Shown here: positions 16,568-25,152 of the stretch, piece by piece
Position numbering within the stretch: position 1 is the first letter of the stretch
Layout: every line of letters starts with the position of its first letter
DNA from: Desulfovibrio porci
GTDB taxonomy: Bacteria > Desulfobacterota > Desulfovibrionia > Desulfovibrionales > Desulfovibrionaceae
DNA length: 64,000 nucleotides
Direction: 5' to 3'
Assembly: GCF_009696265.1 (NCBI RefSeq)
Contig: NZ_VUMH01000010.1
Coordinates: forward strand, 1-64,000
Notes under the pieces: model-generated
Database searches by the model: none
What the model was told of the DNA's origin: nothing
Seen by the model: only the letters and a program-made list of their open reading frames with translations
Made by a program: the position numbers and the translations under genes

Positions 16568-16975
16568 TCAGGCGGTTTCGTCTTCAGCGTTTTTTTCCTT
16601 ACGCCGCCGCTCTTGCAGATAGCCGCGCCCCCAGGCTGACATGGCCTCCAGAACCGGCCTGATGCTTCTGCCGAAGTCCGTCAGCGAATACTCCACCTTG
16701 GGCGGGACCACGGGAAAGACTTCCCGCCGCACCAGACCGTCCCTTTCCAGATCGCGCAATTGCCGGGTCAGCACTTTGGGCGTGGCACAGGGCACGGCCT
16801 TGCGCAATTGTGAAAAGCGCAAGGTTTCACCCGTGAGCTTGTAGAGAATCAGAGATTTATACTTCCCGCCGATGAGATCCGCCGTGGCTTCCACCGGGCA
16901 ATGCCGCTGCACGGGAACGGGATTTTGCCTCCTGTCGCGGCGGTCTGTGTTTTCTCGCGTCTGTTCCTCGGCCAT
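16568..16975 (-). CDS. HxlR-family transcriptional regulator
   Basis: A 135-aa winged-helix regulator. The central part shows the HxlR signature: a conserved Cys in RHCPVEATADLIGGKYKSLIL (about residues 25-45), helix-turn-helix with LRFSQLRKAVPCATPKVLTR and LRDLERDGLVRREVFPVVPP, and wing/C-terminal VEYSLTDFGRSIRPVLEAM. Members often sense electrophiles or redox change through the N-terminal Cys and regulate a divergently transcribed enzyme. Here it is divergent from a metallo-hydrolase gene, with 135 bp between the two starts, so that gene is the likely target. Charged tails at both ends (EEQTRENTDRRDRR, RRRKEKNAEDETA) are not part of the fold. Confidence 0.9.
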   Translation of the reverse strand: MAEEQTRENTDRRDRRQNPVPVQRHCPVEATADLIGGKYKSLILYKLTGETLRFSQLRKAVPCATPKVLTRQLRDLERDGLVRREVFPVVPPKVEYSLTDFGRSIRPVLEAMSAWGRGYLQERRRKEKNAEDETA

Positions 16976-17110
16976 CTTCAGTATCCTTTCAGGTACGCTG
17001 TATCAAAAAAGTGCATTCTTGTTCCGATCGCTGTTATCGGTATATCAGTACAGACAGATGTTCAAAGCACAGTCATTTTTATAACGGATGCCAACACGAG
17101 GATGCAAGCA

Positions 17111-17893
17111 ATGAAATTTCAACGAATCCGTGGAGCTACGAGCATTATTACATTCGTCGGGAAAAAGTTTCTGCTGGATCCTTTTCTGGCGGACAAGGGC
17201 ACGTTGCCCCCTGTGCCGTCGCCCCGCGACGCCACGCCCAATCCTCTTGTGGATCTGCCGCTGCCCGTTGCGAGCATAGTGGACGTGGATGCGGTTGTGG
17301 TGACTCACATGCATCACTTCGACCACTTTGACGCGGCGGCCCGGCAGGCCATTCCCAAGGCTATGCCCATGTTCGCCCGGAACGGCGCGGAGGCGCGGGA
17401 CATGCGGGCGCTGGGATTCACGGACGTCACGCCCCTTGCGGAGACGGGCGTCGGTTTTGGGGAGATCGTCCTGCACAGAACCGAAGCCATGCACGGCCTG
17501 GGCGAAGCCGCCGCGCGCAACTGGCGGGAACGGGGCCTTCCCGCCACTGCCTGCGGCGTGGTTTTTACCGCTCCCGGCGAGCAAACCCTGTATGTGGCCG
17601 GGGATACTGTCTGGTACGAAGGCGTGCGCGAAACTTTGGCCCTGCACCGGCCCGGCGTGGTTGTGCTCAACGCGGCGGATGCCCGTTTTTATGACGAAAC
17701 GCCCATTCTCATGGGTGCGGACGGCGTTCTGGAGGTGGCCCGGGCGGCCCCGTGGGCCACGCTGATCGCCAGTCATATGGATGCGGTCAACCATGCCCGG
17801 CTGGATCGCGCCGGGCTGCGGGCCTTTGTGGCGGCGACGGGGCTTTGGGAGCGGGTGCGCATTCCCGAAGACGGGGAGATCTGCGTCCTGTAA
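17111..17893 (+). CDS. MBL-fold metallo-hydrolase (UlaG/YddR-like)
   Basis: A 260-aa protein of the metallo-beta-lactamase fold. Start 17111 (MKFQRIRGATSIITF) is preceded by GAGG at 17098-17101; an in-frame ATG at 17102 is a less likely start. Family features are the N-terminal GATSIITFVGKKFLLDPFLA, the metal motif VVVTHMHHFDHFD at about residue 65, the later His of EAMHGLG, GDTVWYEGVRETL and SHMDAVNH. Relatives have THxHxDHxD; here an extra residue makes it THMHHFDHFD, so the first metal ligand spacing is unusual. Substrates of this group are unknown or phosphoester/lactone compounds. Divergent from the HxlR regulator, which probably controls it. Confidence 0.85.
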   Translation: MKFQRIRGATSIITFVGKKFLLDPFLADKGTLPPVPSPRDATPNPLVDLPLPVASIVDVDAVVVTHMHHFDHFDAAARQAIPKAMPMFARNGAEARDMRALGFTDVTPLAETGVGFGEIVLHRTEAMHGLGEAAARNWRERGLPATACGVVFTAPGEQTLYVAGDTVWYEGVRETLALHRPGVVVLNAADARFYDETPILMGADGVLEVARAAPWATLIASHMDAVNHARLDRAGLRAFVAATGLWERVRIPEDGEICVL

Positions 17894-17900
17894 CGGGAAA

Positions 17901-17924
17901 GGGGCGCGCCGTATGGCGCGCCCT
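17901..17924 (+). terminator. GGCGCGCC-GTAT-GGCGCGCC hairpin after the metallo-hydrolase gene
   Basis: GGGCGCGCC (17902-17910), loop GTAT, GGCGCGCCC (17915-17923) form a 9-bp perfect stem 8 bp after the stop codon. There is no T-run behind it on the plus strand. Same core as at 16522 and 28143. The rest of 17924-18056 shows nothing else. Confidence 0.65.
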
Positions 17925-18056
17925 CCTGAAGCTGCTGACAGCGTCCCGGAAATTTGCCGGGGCGCTGTTGTTCTGTTTTTATGCTACCGTGGCGCGGCCC
18001 GCGACAGGCGAAGATGGCATTCGCGCGCATCAGAACCGCAAGCCCGCCGCTCCTGG

Positions 18057-18857
18057 TCAGGTTCCCGCAAGCCGGGAGATGGAGGCGGCCGTCGCAAGCA
18101 GGGCTGGAAGCGTATCGTCTATAAAATTTTTGCAACTTTCCGGCCCGGCGTTCTTGAGCAGCCTTGTCACAATAATGGCCGCCGATTTATTGTCCGCATC
18201 CGTCACGGGGACGGAAATGCTGATTTCATTTTCAATGAATTCACTTAGTTGCCAGCAGTAGCCCTGGGCGCGCGCCTTTCTCACCTCTTCCATCAGTTCA
18301 TCCGGGTCGGTCCGGGTATGGGGCGTCAGCCTGATGAGGTTCGTCGCCGCCAGCAGACCGCGGGCTTCCTGTTCGGGAAGCAGGGAGAGCAACATGCGCC
18401 CGCCGGCGGAGACGTATGCGGGAAGGCTTTCCCCGAACAGGGAGGCCTCGTGGTAATATTTCATCCAGAGCCGGATGACATAGATAATATCGGGACCGTT
18501 GAGGACGCACATGTTCACGGCCATGCGCAGTTCCTCACGCAGTTCAATGAGCGCGGGCATGGCCAGGGCGAATGTCTTGCGGGAGCGCAGGTAGTTGAAG
18601 CTGTGTTTCAGGATGCGCGGGGAAAGATAATATTTGCGGCGGATTTCATCTTTTTCCAGATAGCCCATCTTGTGCAGGGTGTTGCTCAGACGCTGGACAA
18701 GATTCTTTTCAAAGCCCGTAATGCGCGCAAGCTCGGTGATGCCCAGGAAGGGGGAGCCTTCCTTGAAGCTCTCAAGAAGAATCATGCCTTTTGCAAGGGA
18801 GGCCACATACAGGGGGCCGGGCTCCTGCAGACCTGAATGCGCTGGAATGTCAGCCAT
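18057..18857 (-). CDS. IclR-family transcriptional regulator
   Basis: A 266-aa regulator. Residues 15-80 form the winged helix (VASLAKGMILLESFKEGSPF, then GITELARITGFEKNLVQRLSNTLHKMGYL), residues 90-260 the ligand-binding GAF-like domain (LRSRKTFALAMPALIELREE, VNMCVLNGPDIIYVIRLW, PAYVSAGGRMLLSLLPEQEARG). The domain arrangement and length equal the family norm. It lies on the same strand as, and 102 bp after, the opp-amidohydrolase operon, and so is either its last gene or separately transcribed. It is the obvious candidate regulator of that operon, with the peptide-like substrate or its hydrolysis product as effector; this is inference. Confidence 0.9.
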   Translation of the reverse strand: MADIPAHSGLQEPGPLYVASLAKGMILLESFKEGSPFLGITELARITGFEKNLVQRLSNTLHKMGYLEKDEIRRKYYLSPRILKHSFNYLRSRKTFALAMPALIELREELRMAVNMCVLNGPDIIYVIRLWMKYYHEASLFGESLPAYVSAGGRMLLSLLPEQEARGLLAATNLIRLTPHTRTDPDELMEEVRKARAQGYCWQLSEFIENEISISVPVTDADNKSAAIIVTRLLKNAGPESCKNFIDDTLPALLATAASISRLAGT

Positions 18858-18959
18858 GCGTGGGGCTTCCTTGGATATGGTTCCGCCAATAGTTCCTGCC
18901 GTGCATCATCGTTATTGTAGCCGAAAGCCCGCCGGACACAAGGGCGGAGTGTTCCCGTC

Positions 18960-20567
18960 TCACCAACGCCCCCAGACGGGGCGGCCCGCGCTGAGCACGG
19001 CCTCAATGGAAATCCGGCTGATGGCTTCCGGCGGCGTGGAACAGGGGTCTTCCGAAAGTACGGTGAAATCGGCCACCTTGCCCGGTTCGATGGAGCCGCG
19101 GTTGTTCTCTTCAAAGCACATGGCCGCCGCATGGGTGGTATAGGCGCGCATGGCGTCCAGAGCGCTGATGCGCTGATCCTCCCCCAGGACTCTCCCTCCT
19201 CTGGTCAGCCTGTTCACGGCCGTGTGGATGGAAAGCATGGTCATCTGCGGCAAGACCGGAGTGTCGGCGTGCAGGGAGAACGGCAGACCCAGGCGCACGG
19301 CGCTCTGGCAGGGGTTCAGCCGGGCGGCCCGTTGGGGCCCGAGAAAAATGTCATGATGCCTGTCGCCCCAGTTCCAGATATGCAGCCCGAAAAAAGACGG
19401 CCACAGGCCCACGGCCTTCATGCGCCGCAGCTGGTCGTCCGAGGCGGTCTGGCAATGGATGAGCAGATGGCGCGGATCCGCGCGGGGGGAGCGGACCTGG
19501 GCGTTTTCCACGGCGCGGATGACGGCCTCAATGGCTCCGTTGCCGTTGCCGTGCGCCACCACCTGCTGTCCGCCGGCATGCGCGGCCAGGACGTTGGCTT
19601 CCAGCTCCCGATACGATCCGAGAATGTCCGGCTTGAGATCCGGGCGGTCGTGGTAGCCTTCGGGCAGGGCGGCCGTGTACGCCTGGATGGAGCCGTCCGC
19701 GAAGAATTTGACGCCGTGGGGGCGCAGCATGGGCGAACCCGGCCCGTCCAGCATGCCCGTGGCCTCAAACATGTCGTAATGCGTGCCGATGACCGGCATG
19801 TGCACGTGCAGATTGAGTTTGCCTTCGCGTTCCAGACCGGCCAGGGCCCTGGCGACCATAAAGGGCTGCAGGCCCCCGAAACCCGCGCCGCCGCCGATGG
19901 TGGCGGTGAACCCCTGGGCGTTGTAGTCCGCCACGGCCAGTTGCAGGCCCGCCTTGAGCCGCTCCAGGGAAACGGCGGGCAGTGCGCTGAAAAGCTTCCA
20001 GACCGTCTCCTCCGTGATCAGCCCTGTGGGGCGGCCGTCCCGGCAGACAATGTGGATATTTGCGGATGGCCGATCCGTGGGAATGCCGAGGATCTCAAAC
20101 ATGCGGCTGTTGATGTAGGCGGCGTGGACGGAGACGTGCACCAGCGCCGCGGGACGGTCCGGCCAGAGGGCGTCCAGTTCTTGGCGCAGAGGGCCGCGTT
20201 TTTCGCTCACGGCCGTGTCGTCAAAGCCGTAGCCGACCACAAAGGCGTCCCCGGGACGCCCGGCGGCATGCCCGGCCAGGATCTCAAGGGCCTCGGCCAG
20301 GCTTCGCGCGCCGCCGCAGTAGGCATAGGGCTTCCAGGCCGCGTACAGGGACAGATGGCTGTGCGAATCAATAAAGCCAGGGTAAAGGCACGCGCCTTTG
20401 AGATCGACCCGTTCCGCGCGCGGACCGGCCAGAGGCCGCAGTTCCTCCTCGCGGCCTACGGCTTCAATGCGGTCCCCGCAGACCAGCACGGCCGAGGCCC
20501 GGCTGTTGTCCGCATCCATGCATACGACATCGGCATTGGCATACAGGGTTTTTTCCCGGCAGCGCAT
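18960..20567 (-). CDS. YtcJ-like amidohydrolase (amidohydrolase 3 family)
   Basis: A 535-aa zinc-dependent amidohydrolase of the composite-domain type. It begins MRCREKTLYANADVVCMDA (beta-sandwich part), then the metal motif GFIDSHSHLSLYAAW near residue 63, later HLHVHMPVIG-like LNLHVHMPVIGTHYDMF, KFFADGSIQAYTAALPEGYH, LLIHCQTASDDQLRRM and SLHADTPVLPQMTML, ending with GSIEPGKVADFTVLSEDP typical of this family. GAAAGGAG lies just before ATG 20567. The family cleaves N-substituted amides and formamides; the exact substrate cannot be seen. It is the distal gene of the opp-type operon, behind the M20 amidase, suggesting a second intracellular step on the imported compound. Confidence 0.85.
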   Translation of the reverse strand: MRCREKTLYANADVVCMDADNSRASAVLVCGDRIEAVGREEELRPLAGPRAERVDLKGACLYPGFIDSHSHLSLYAAWKPYAYCGGARSLAEALEILAGHAAGRPGDAFVVGYGFDDTAVSEKRGPLRQELDALWPDRPAALVHVSVHAAYINSRMFEILGIPTDRPSANIHIVCRDGRPTGLITEETVWKLFSALPAVSLERLKAGLQLAVADYNAQGFTATIGGGAGFGGLQPFMVARALAGLEREGKLNLHVHMPVIGTHYDMFEATGMLDGPGSPMLRPHGVKFFADGSIQAYTAALPEGYHDRPDLKPDILGSYRELEANVLAAHAGGQQVVAHGNGNGAIEAVIRAVENAQVRSPRADPRHLLIHCQTASDDQLRRMKAVGLWPSFFGLHIWNWGDRHHDIFLGPQRAARLNPCQSAVRLGLPFSLHADTPVLPQMTMLSIHTAVNRLTRGGRVLGEDQRISALDAMRAYTTHAAAMCFEENNRGSIEPGKVADFTVLSEDPCSTPPEAISRISIEAVLSAGRPVWGRW

Positions 20568-20617
20568 GGCGGCTCCTTTCGCGATTTTGGGGCACAGGCT
20601 TGTCCCCCGGATGGCTT

Positions 20618-22213
20618 TCAGCGCGTTTCCTGGGGAATCCACCATTCCTGGGCGCCCCGTTGGGTGGTGATGTATTCCGGCCAGCGAAAATGCACGGGTG
20701 CGGGCGCGCCGGCGGGCATGAGCGGCTTCATCCATTTGCTGCCGCCGATGCCGCCGCCCGTGCGCTCAATGAATTCCCGCTTCGCCTCGGCCAGTTCATC
20801 CGGGCAGGTCAGCAGGTCCAGAATGGTGTAGCTGATGGTCCGGGCCGCGCTGTAAATGGTGGGGTCAATGCATTCCCGCTTTCCGCCCAGCGCGTTCCAG
20901 ACCCACATGGGCATGACGTGCCTGGGATATTCCGCCGGGCGCTCGATCATGCAGCGGCCGATAAACAGGCGCACGGTGGGAGCATGCCAAGTGTATTCCA
21001 CATAATCGTCGGACATGAAGTGCTGCTGCCAGGACGGCAGGCCCGCCCGCAGCGCCTTGTCGGCCTCACGCGGATCATGCAGACGGCTGCATTCCGGCAT
21101 GATCGGGTCCTCGGGCGCGGCATAGCCGAGGTTCCGGAGAATCTGGCGGCCGAAATCCCGCGCCTGCTCGTCGAATTGCGGGGGGCCGGCCAGCTCAAGG
21201 TTGCTGTAGGCAAGCCGCGCCAGCGCGTGGTTGGGCAGGCCGACCCTGTTTTTCTGCACCCAGTCGCCGCGCATTTCGCAGTGCGTGATGGCGGCGACAT
21301 GCCTGGCGTTGTTTTCGAGAACTTCCGCAATGCGTTCCTGCATGGCGATGGTCGGCGCGCGCCAGCAGTAGTAGATCTGCCCCAGCCTGGGGGCCAAGTG
21401 GTCCGCGGTGGCCTGACCCCCGACCAGAATGGCCTCGCTGATGTACCAGCCGCCGGAACGCGGCAGCATGGAGGTATTGGTATAGCGGCTTGTGGTGTAC
21501 ATCAGGCAGACGGCGTCAAGAGCGCCCGGCGCGCGCGCAACGACCTGTTGCAGCGGCATCAGCATCCGTTCCGGCGCTTCTCCCCAGGTTTCGGGATGCT
21601 TGCATTCAAAGGTGAACACCCGGCCGTAACTGCTCCCGCAATGGATGTCCCAGTAGACGGTATTGCACAGGGACAGGCGGCAGCTGGGATGAAAACTGAT
21701 GAAGGCGTCCACGTCGTCATAATAGCCGTTGGCCGCATGGAGCGGCTTTGAGCCGCACATCTTTTCAGCGGGTTCGCCGAAGAATTTAAGTCTGCCGGGG
21801 ATGTTGTGCCTTTCCATGACGTGCTTGACCGCCAGCACGGCCGCGAAAGAGCCCATGCCCAGAGCGGAGTGCGGGTCGGTGTGCCCGGCGGCATACGGAT
21901 TCAGGCCCGCGCGCGGGCATTCATAGGGGACCTGCTCCTGAGAATTGGCGGGAGTGGCGTCATATTCCGCATACGCGCCTATGGTCGGGCCGCCCCGGCC
22001 GTTTTCCCACACCGCGCAGAAGGCGGTGGGCATGCCGGCGCTCTGCTCCTCAACGCTGAAGCCGGCCCGCCGCAGCTGATCCACATACCAGGCCGAGGAT
22101 TTGTATTCGCGCCAGGCCGGTTCGGCAAAATTCCAGATGATCTGGTGCCAGTCGGAAATATCCCGCGCGTGTTCTTCGATCCAGGCTCTGGCGTGCTTTT
22201 TATACATATTCAT
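20618..22213 (-). CDS. M20-family amidohydrolase, AbgB-like
   Basis: A 531-aa M20 peptidase/amidohydrolase close to AbgB (p-aminobenzoyl-glutamate hydrolase subunit B). Visible parts: ISDWHQIIWNFAEPAWREY, typical of AbgB openings; PTIGAYAEYDATP; the metal site AAGHTDPHSALGMGSFAAVL; GRLKFFGEPAEKMCGSKPLH (second metal/catalytic Glu); and the dimerisation domain with HCGSSYGRVFTFECKHPETW. Start 22213 (MNMYKKHARAW) has GGGAG upstream and overlaps the oppF-like stop by 14 bp. With AbgB alone and no AbgA in view it may act as a homomeric amidase. Its place after five transporter genes argues that it hydrolyses the imported molecule, likely an N-acyl or aminoacyl amide. Confidence 0.85.
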   Translation of the reverse strand: MNMYKKHARAWIEEHARDISDWHQIIWNFAEPAWREYKSSAWYVDQLRRAGFSVEEQSAGMPTAFCAVWENGRGGPTIGAYAEYDATPANSQEQVPYECPRAGLNPYAAGHTDPHSALGMGSFAAVLAVKHVMERHNIPGRLKFFGEPAEKMCGSKPLHAANGYYDDVDAFISFHPSCRLSLCNTVYWDIHCGSSYGRVFTFECKHPETWGEAPERMLMPLQQVVARAPGALDAVCLMYTTSRYTNTSMLPRSGGWYISEAILVGGQATADHLAPRLGQIYYCWRAPTIAMQERIAEVLENNARHVAAITHCEMRGDWVQKNRVGLPNHALARLAYSNLELAGPPQFDEQARDFGRQILRNLGYAAPEDPIMPECSRLHDPREADKALRAGLPSWQQHFMSDDYVEYTWHAPTVRLFIGRCMIERPAEYPRHVMPMWVWNALGGKRECIDPTIYSAARTISYTILDLLTCPDELAEAKREFIERTGGGIGGSKWMKPLMPAGAPAPVHFRWPEYITTQRGAQEWWIPQETR

Positions 22214-23201
22214 GGCTGACTCCCGTGGAAGCGTAGAGGTGACAGGCAACTTTCGTCCGTGGCGTCATTTCCGTGAGAGGCGGAGTGACCCTGGCGCAGA
22301 TTGGCGCGGCCCGGCCGCAAAGCGGGGCATAGCGGCAGCCGGGTGGAGGATCAATGGGGCTTGGGGCCGCGCACGGCGCTTTGGCGGGCGCGGCGGGCAT
22401 TTCATCAAGAGGATTTGCGGAGGGAACCGCCGCGATCAGGGCTTGCGTATATGGATGCAGCGGCTTGGCGAACAGCGTGTCCGCACCGCCCGTTTCCACG
22501 ATCTGCCCCATGTAGAGCACGACGATGTCGTCGCAGATATGCTGGACCACGCCGAGATCATGCGAGATGAATAAATAACTCAGACCGAAATCCCGTTGCA
22601 GCCGCTTGAGCAGGTTGAGGATCTGGGCCTGCACGGCCACGTCCAGGGCGGAAACCGGCTCGTCGCAGCAGAGCAGTTCGGGGCGGCAGGCCAGTGCGCG
22701 CGCGATGGCGATGCGCTGGCGCTGCCCGCCTGAAAACTGGTGGGGAAAGAGCCTGGCTTGCGCCGCACGCAGGCCCACAGCTTCCATTAATGAAAAAACT
22801 CTTTCCCGCCTTCTGGCTTTTTCGCCGACCTGGAGCAGATCCATGGGCTCGCGGATGATGTCGCCGGCCCGGCAGCGCGGGTTGAGCGAGGAATACGGGT
22901 CCTGGAAGATGAACTGGACGCGCCGCCTGAAGTCCAGGAGATCCTTTTTTTTCAGGGCGAGCACCTGGATCCCGTCAAGCAGAACTTCGCCCGAGGCTGG
23001 TTTCAGCATACGCATGACGCCCCTGGCGACGGTGGTTTTGCCGCTGCCGCTCTCGCCCACAATGCCGAGAGTCCGGCCCCGTTTCAGCGCAAAGGAAATA
23101 TCCTCCGCGGCATGCACAAAGCGCTGGCGTTCAAAAAAACTCTTCCTCATGGCCGGGAAGCGGATGTGCATATGCCGCACTTCAAGCAATGGCGTTTCCA
23201 T
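22200..23201 (-). CDS. Oligopeptide/dipeptide ABC transporter ATPase, OppF/DppF-like
   Basis: A 333-aa ATPase of the peptide/nickel import family. It has Walker [35 protein letters not shown] (Q-loop, typical of OppF/DppF), signature FSGGQRQRIAIARALA, Walker B LLCCDEPVSALDVAVQAQIL, H-loop LFISHDLGVV and the C-terminal oligopeptide_ABC extension with Cys (GCRYAPLCGRAAPICARVTPPL), probably holding an Fe-S-like Cys cluster. GGAAGGAG precedes ATG 23201. Overlaps oppD-like by 20 bp and the M20 gene by 14 bp. Confidence 0.92.
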   Translation of the reverse strand: METPLLEVRHMHIRFPAMRKSFFERQRFVHAAEDISFALKRGRTLGIVGESGSGKTTVARGVMRMLKPASGEVLLDGIQVLALKKKDLLDFRRRVQFIFQDPYSSLNPRCRAGDIIREPMDLLQVGEKARRRERVFSLMEAVGLRAAQARLFPHQFSGGQRQRIAIARALACRPELLCCDEPVSALDVAVQAQILNLLKRLQRDFGLSYLFISHDLGVVQHICDDIVVLYMGQIVETGGADTLFAKPLHPYTQALIAAVPSANPLDEMPAAPAKAPCAAPSPIDPPPGCRYAPLCGRAAPICARVTPPLTEMTPRTKVACHLYASTGVSHEYV

Positions 23202-24210
23202 GCGAACTCCTTCCGCCCGCGGCGGCTTCAAGGTCGGCGTTGAAGCAGGCCACGCGGCGGCCGTCGCCGAATGCCGCGGCAAAGGGGCGCTCCCTGAAAC
23301 AGCGCGGTCCGGCCCGGGAACAGCGCGGCGCGAAAGCGCAGCTTGCTCCGATGTCCGTGATGGCGGGCACCATGCCGGGGATTTCGTGCAGGTATCCTTT
23401 TTTCCTGCCGGCCCGGCGATCCAGATGGGGCGTGCAGGCGATCAGGCCCTGCGTATACGGATGGCGGGGATCCAGCAGGATTTCCCGGGTGCTTCCCGCC
23501 TCCACGCAGGAGCCCGCGTACATCACAATCACCCGGTCCGTCATGGCGGCAATGGAGCCCATGTCGTGCGTGATAAACAGGATGGAAGTGCCGGAACGCC
23601 GCTGGATTGCCTTGAGCAACTGAAAGATCTGCGCCTGCACTGAAACGTCCAGCGCGGTGGTCGGTTCGTCCGCGATAAGCACTGAGGGCGCGCAGGCCAG
23701 AGCAATGGCGATCATGACACGCTGCCGCATGCCTCCGGACAGTTCAAAGGGATAGTTGCGCACGCGCAGTTCCGGCTCGGGAATGCCCACTTCCGCGAGA
23801 AGTTCGGCGGCCCGGCCCCATGCCGCGCGCCGGTCCAGATTTGCATGGACCATGAGGCTCTCCGCGATCTGCTCGCCCACCCTGAACACGGGGTTGAGCG
23901 CCGTCATGGGTTCCTGGAAGATCATGGAAATGTCCTTGCCGCGCAGAGCGCGCAGTTCATGTTCCGGCATGCCGGTCAGCTCGCGGCCCATAAAGCGGAT
24001 GCTGCCGCCGGAAATCCGTCCCGGAGGGGAAGGCACAAGACCCATGATTGCCAGCGAGGCGATGCTTTTGCCGCTGCCTGACTCCCCGACGATGCCGAGG
24101 GTTCGGCCGTGTCCGAGACTGAACGAAAGCCTGTCCACGGCAACCGCGTCGCGCCCTCCGATGTCAAAACTGACTTGCAGGTTGTTCACTTCGAGGATGC
24201 TGTCTCTCAT
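23182..24210 (-). CDS. Oligopeptide/dipeptide ABC transporter ATPase, OppD/DppD-like
   Basis: A 342-aa ATPase partnering the previous one. Walker [21 protein letters not shown]-loop [20 protein letters not shown], signature [17 protein letters not shown], Walker [22 protein letters not shown]-loop [17 protein letters not shown] and C-terminal [18 protein letters not shown] with the family's Cys motif. The start ATG 24210 overlaps the TGA of the permease gene (24207-24209), a 4-bp ATGA overlap, so the genes are translationally coupled. Confidence 0.92.
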   Translation of the reverse strand: MRDSILEVNNLQVSFDIGGRDAVAVDRLSFSLGHGRTLGIVGESGSGKSIASLAIMGLVPSPPGRISGGSIRFMGRELTGMPEHELRALRGKDISMIFQEPMTALNPVFRVGEQIAESLMVHANLDRRAAWGRAAELLAEVGIPEPELRVRNYPFELSGGMRQRVMIAIALACAPSVLIADEPTTALDVSVQAQIFQLLKAIQRRSGTSILFITHDMGSIAAMTDRVIVMYAGSCVEAGSTREILLDPRHPYTQGLIACTPHLDRRAGRKKGYLHEIPGMVPAITDIGASCAFAPRCSRAGPRCFRERPFAAAFGDGRRVACFNADLEAAAGGRSSHGNAIA

Positions 24211-25121
24211 AACTTCCTCAGCTTGGGGTTGAGTGCGGTTGTCAGGCCGTCTCCCACCAGGCAGATGGAGAGGGAGGTCAGGAAGATGACCAGTCCGGGC
24301 AGGGTCACCGCCCACCAGGCGTCAAAGATGTAGTCGCGGCTCGCGCCTATGAGCAGCCCCCAGCTCATCACATTGGGGTCGCCCAGCCCGAGGAAGCTGA
24401 GTCCGGCTTCATACAGCACGGCGCTGCCCACGTTGAGGGTCGCGTTGACAATAATCGGGGGAAGCGCGTTGGGAAGCATCACCCGGGTGATGACGCGGCA
24501 ATGCCCGGCGCCGATGAGCTGCGCCGCCGTCACATATTCCAGTTCCCGGATGCGCATGAATTCCCCGCGCGTGAGGCGGGCCAGGGAAGGCCAGGTCACA
24601 AGGCCGATCGCCACGGCGATCATGCCTATGGACGGGCTGAACAGCGACACGAGCACCATGGCGAACAGCAGGGGAGGAAGCACCTGAAAAAATTCCGTAA
24701 TCTTCATCAGCAGGGTGTTGGGCGCTCCCTGGTAATACCCGGCTAACGCGCCGACGCTCAAGCCGATCAGCAGGTTGCAGAGCGTCGCCGCCAGAGCGAC
24801 CGCGAGCGTGGCCCTGCCGCCATGGACAATGCCGGTCAGAATATCCCGTCCCACATAGTCTGTGCCCAGCAGGTGCCCGTCCTCCAGCGGCGGCGTCATG
24901 GGCGCGCCGGCAATTTCAAAGGGATCGGCGGACAGGAAAAACGGGCCCGCCAGCGAGACCGCCACAATGATGCAAAGGAGCGCCAGGCCGAGCACGGCGG
25001 CGCGGTTTTTGCAAAACATCTCCGCGGCTTGGCGGAACGGTCCGGCTGCGCGCGCCGCCGCTTCGCCGCCGAGGGCCGGGGGCGTTACGGCCTGAGCGTC
25101 CGTACGACTTCTGGTATCCAT
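24207..25121 (-). CDS. Oligopeptide/dipeptide ABC transporter permease, OppC/DppC-like
   Basis: A 304-aa inner-membrane permease with an N-terminal OppC_N segment (FRQAAEMFCKNRAAVLGLAL) and five to six hydrophobic helices. HLLGTDYVGRDILTGIVHGG is the usual OppC hallmark; the coupling region reads EYVTAAQLIGAGHCRVITRV and MLPNALPPIIVNATLNVGSA, and SFLGLGDPNVMSWGLLI is typical of the C-terminal part. Start 25121 has AGGATGAAG upstream. 31 bp separate it from oppB-like. Confidence 0.92.
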   Translation of the reverse strand: MDTRSRTDAQAVTPPALGGEAAARAAGPFRQAAEMFCKNRAAVLGLALLCIIVAVSLAGPFFLSADPFEIAGAPMTPPLEDGHLLGTDYVGRDILTGIVHGGRATLAVALAATLCNLLIGLSVGALAGYYQGAPNTLLMKITEFFQVLPPLLFAMVLVSLFSPSIGMIAVAIGLVTWPSLARLTRGEFMRIRELEYVTAAQLIGAGHCRVITRVMLPNALPPIIVNATLNVGSAVLYEAGLSFLGLGDPNVMSWGLLIGASRDYIFDAWWAVTLPGLVIFLTSLSICLVGDGLTTALNPKLRKL

Positions 25122-25152
25122 AGCTTCATCCTCATGCTGTAGGATTGGATCC

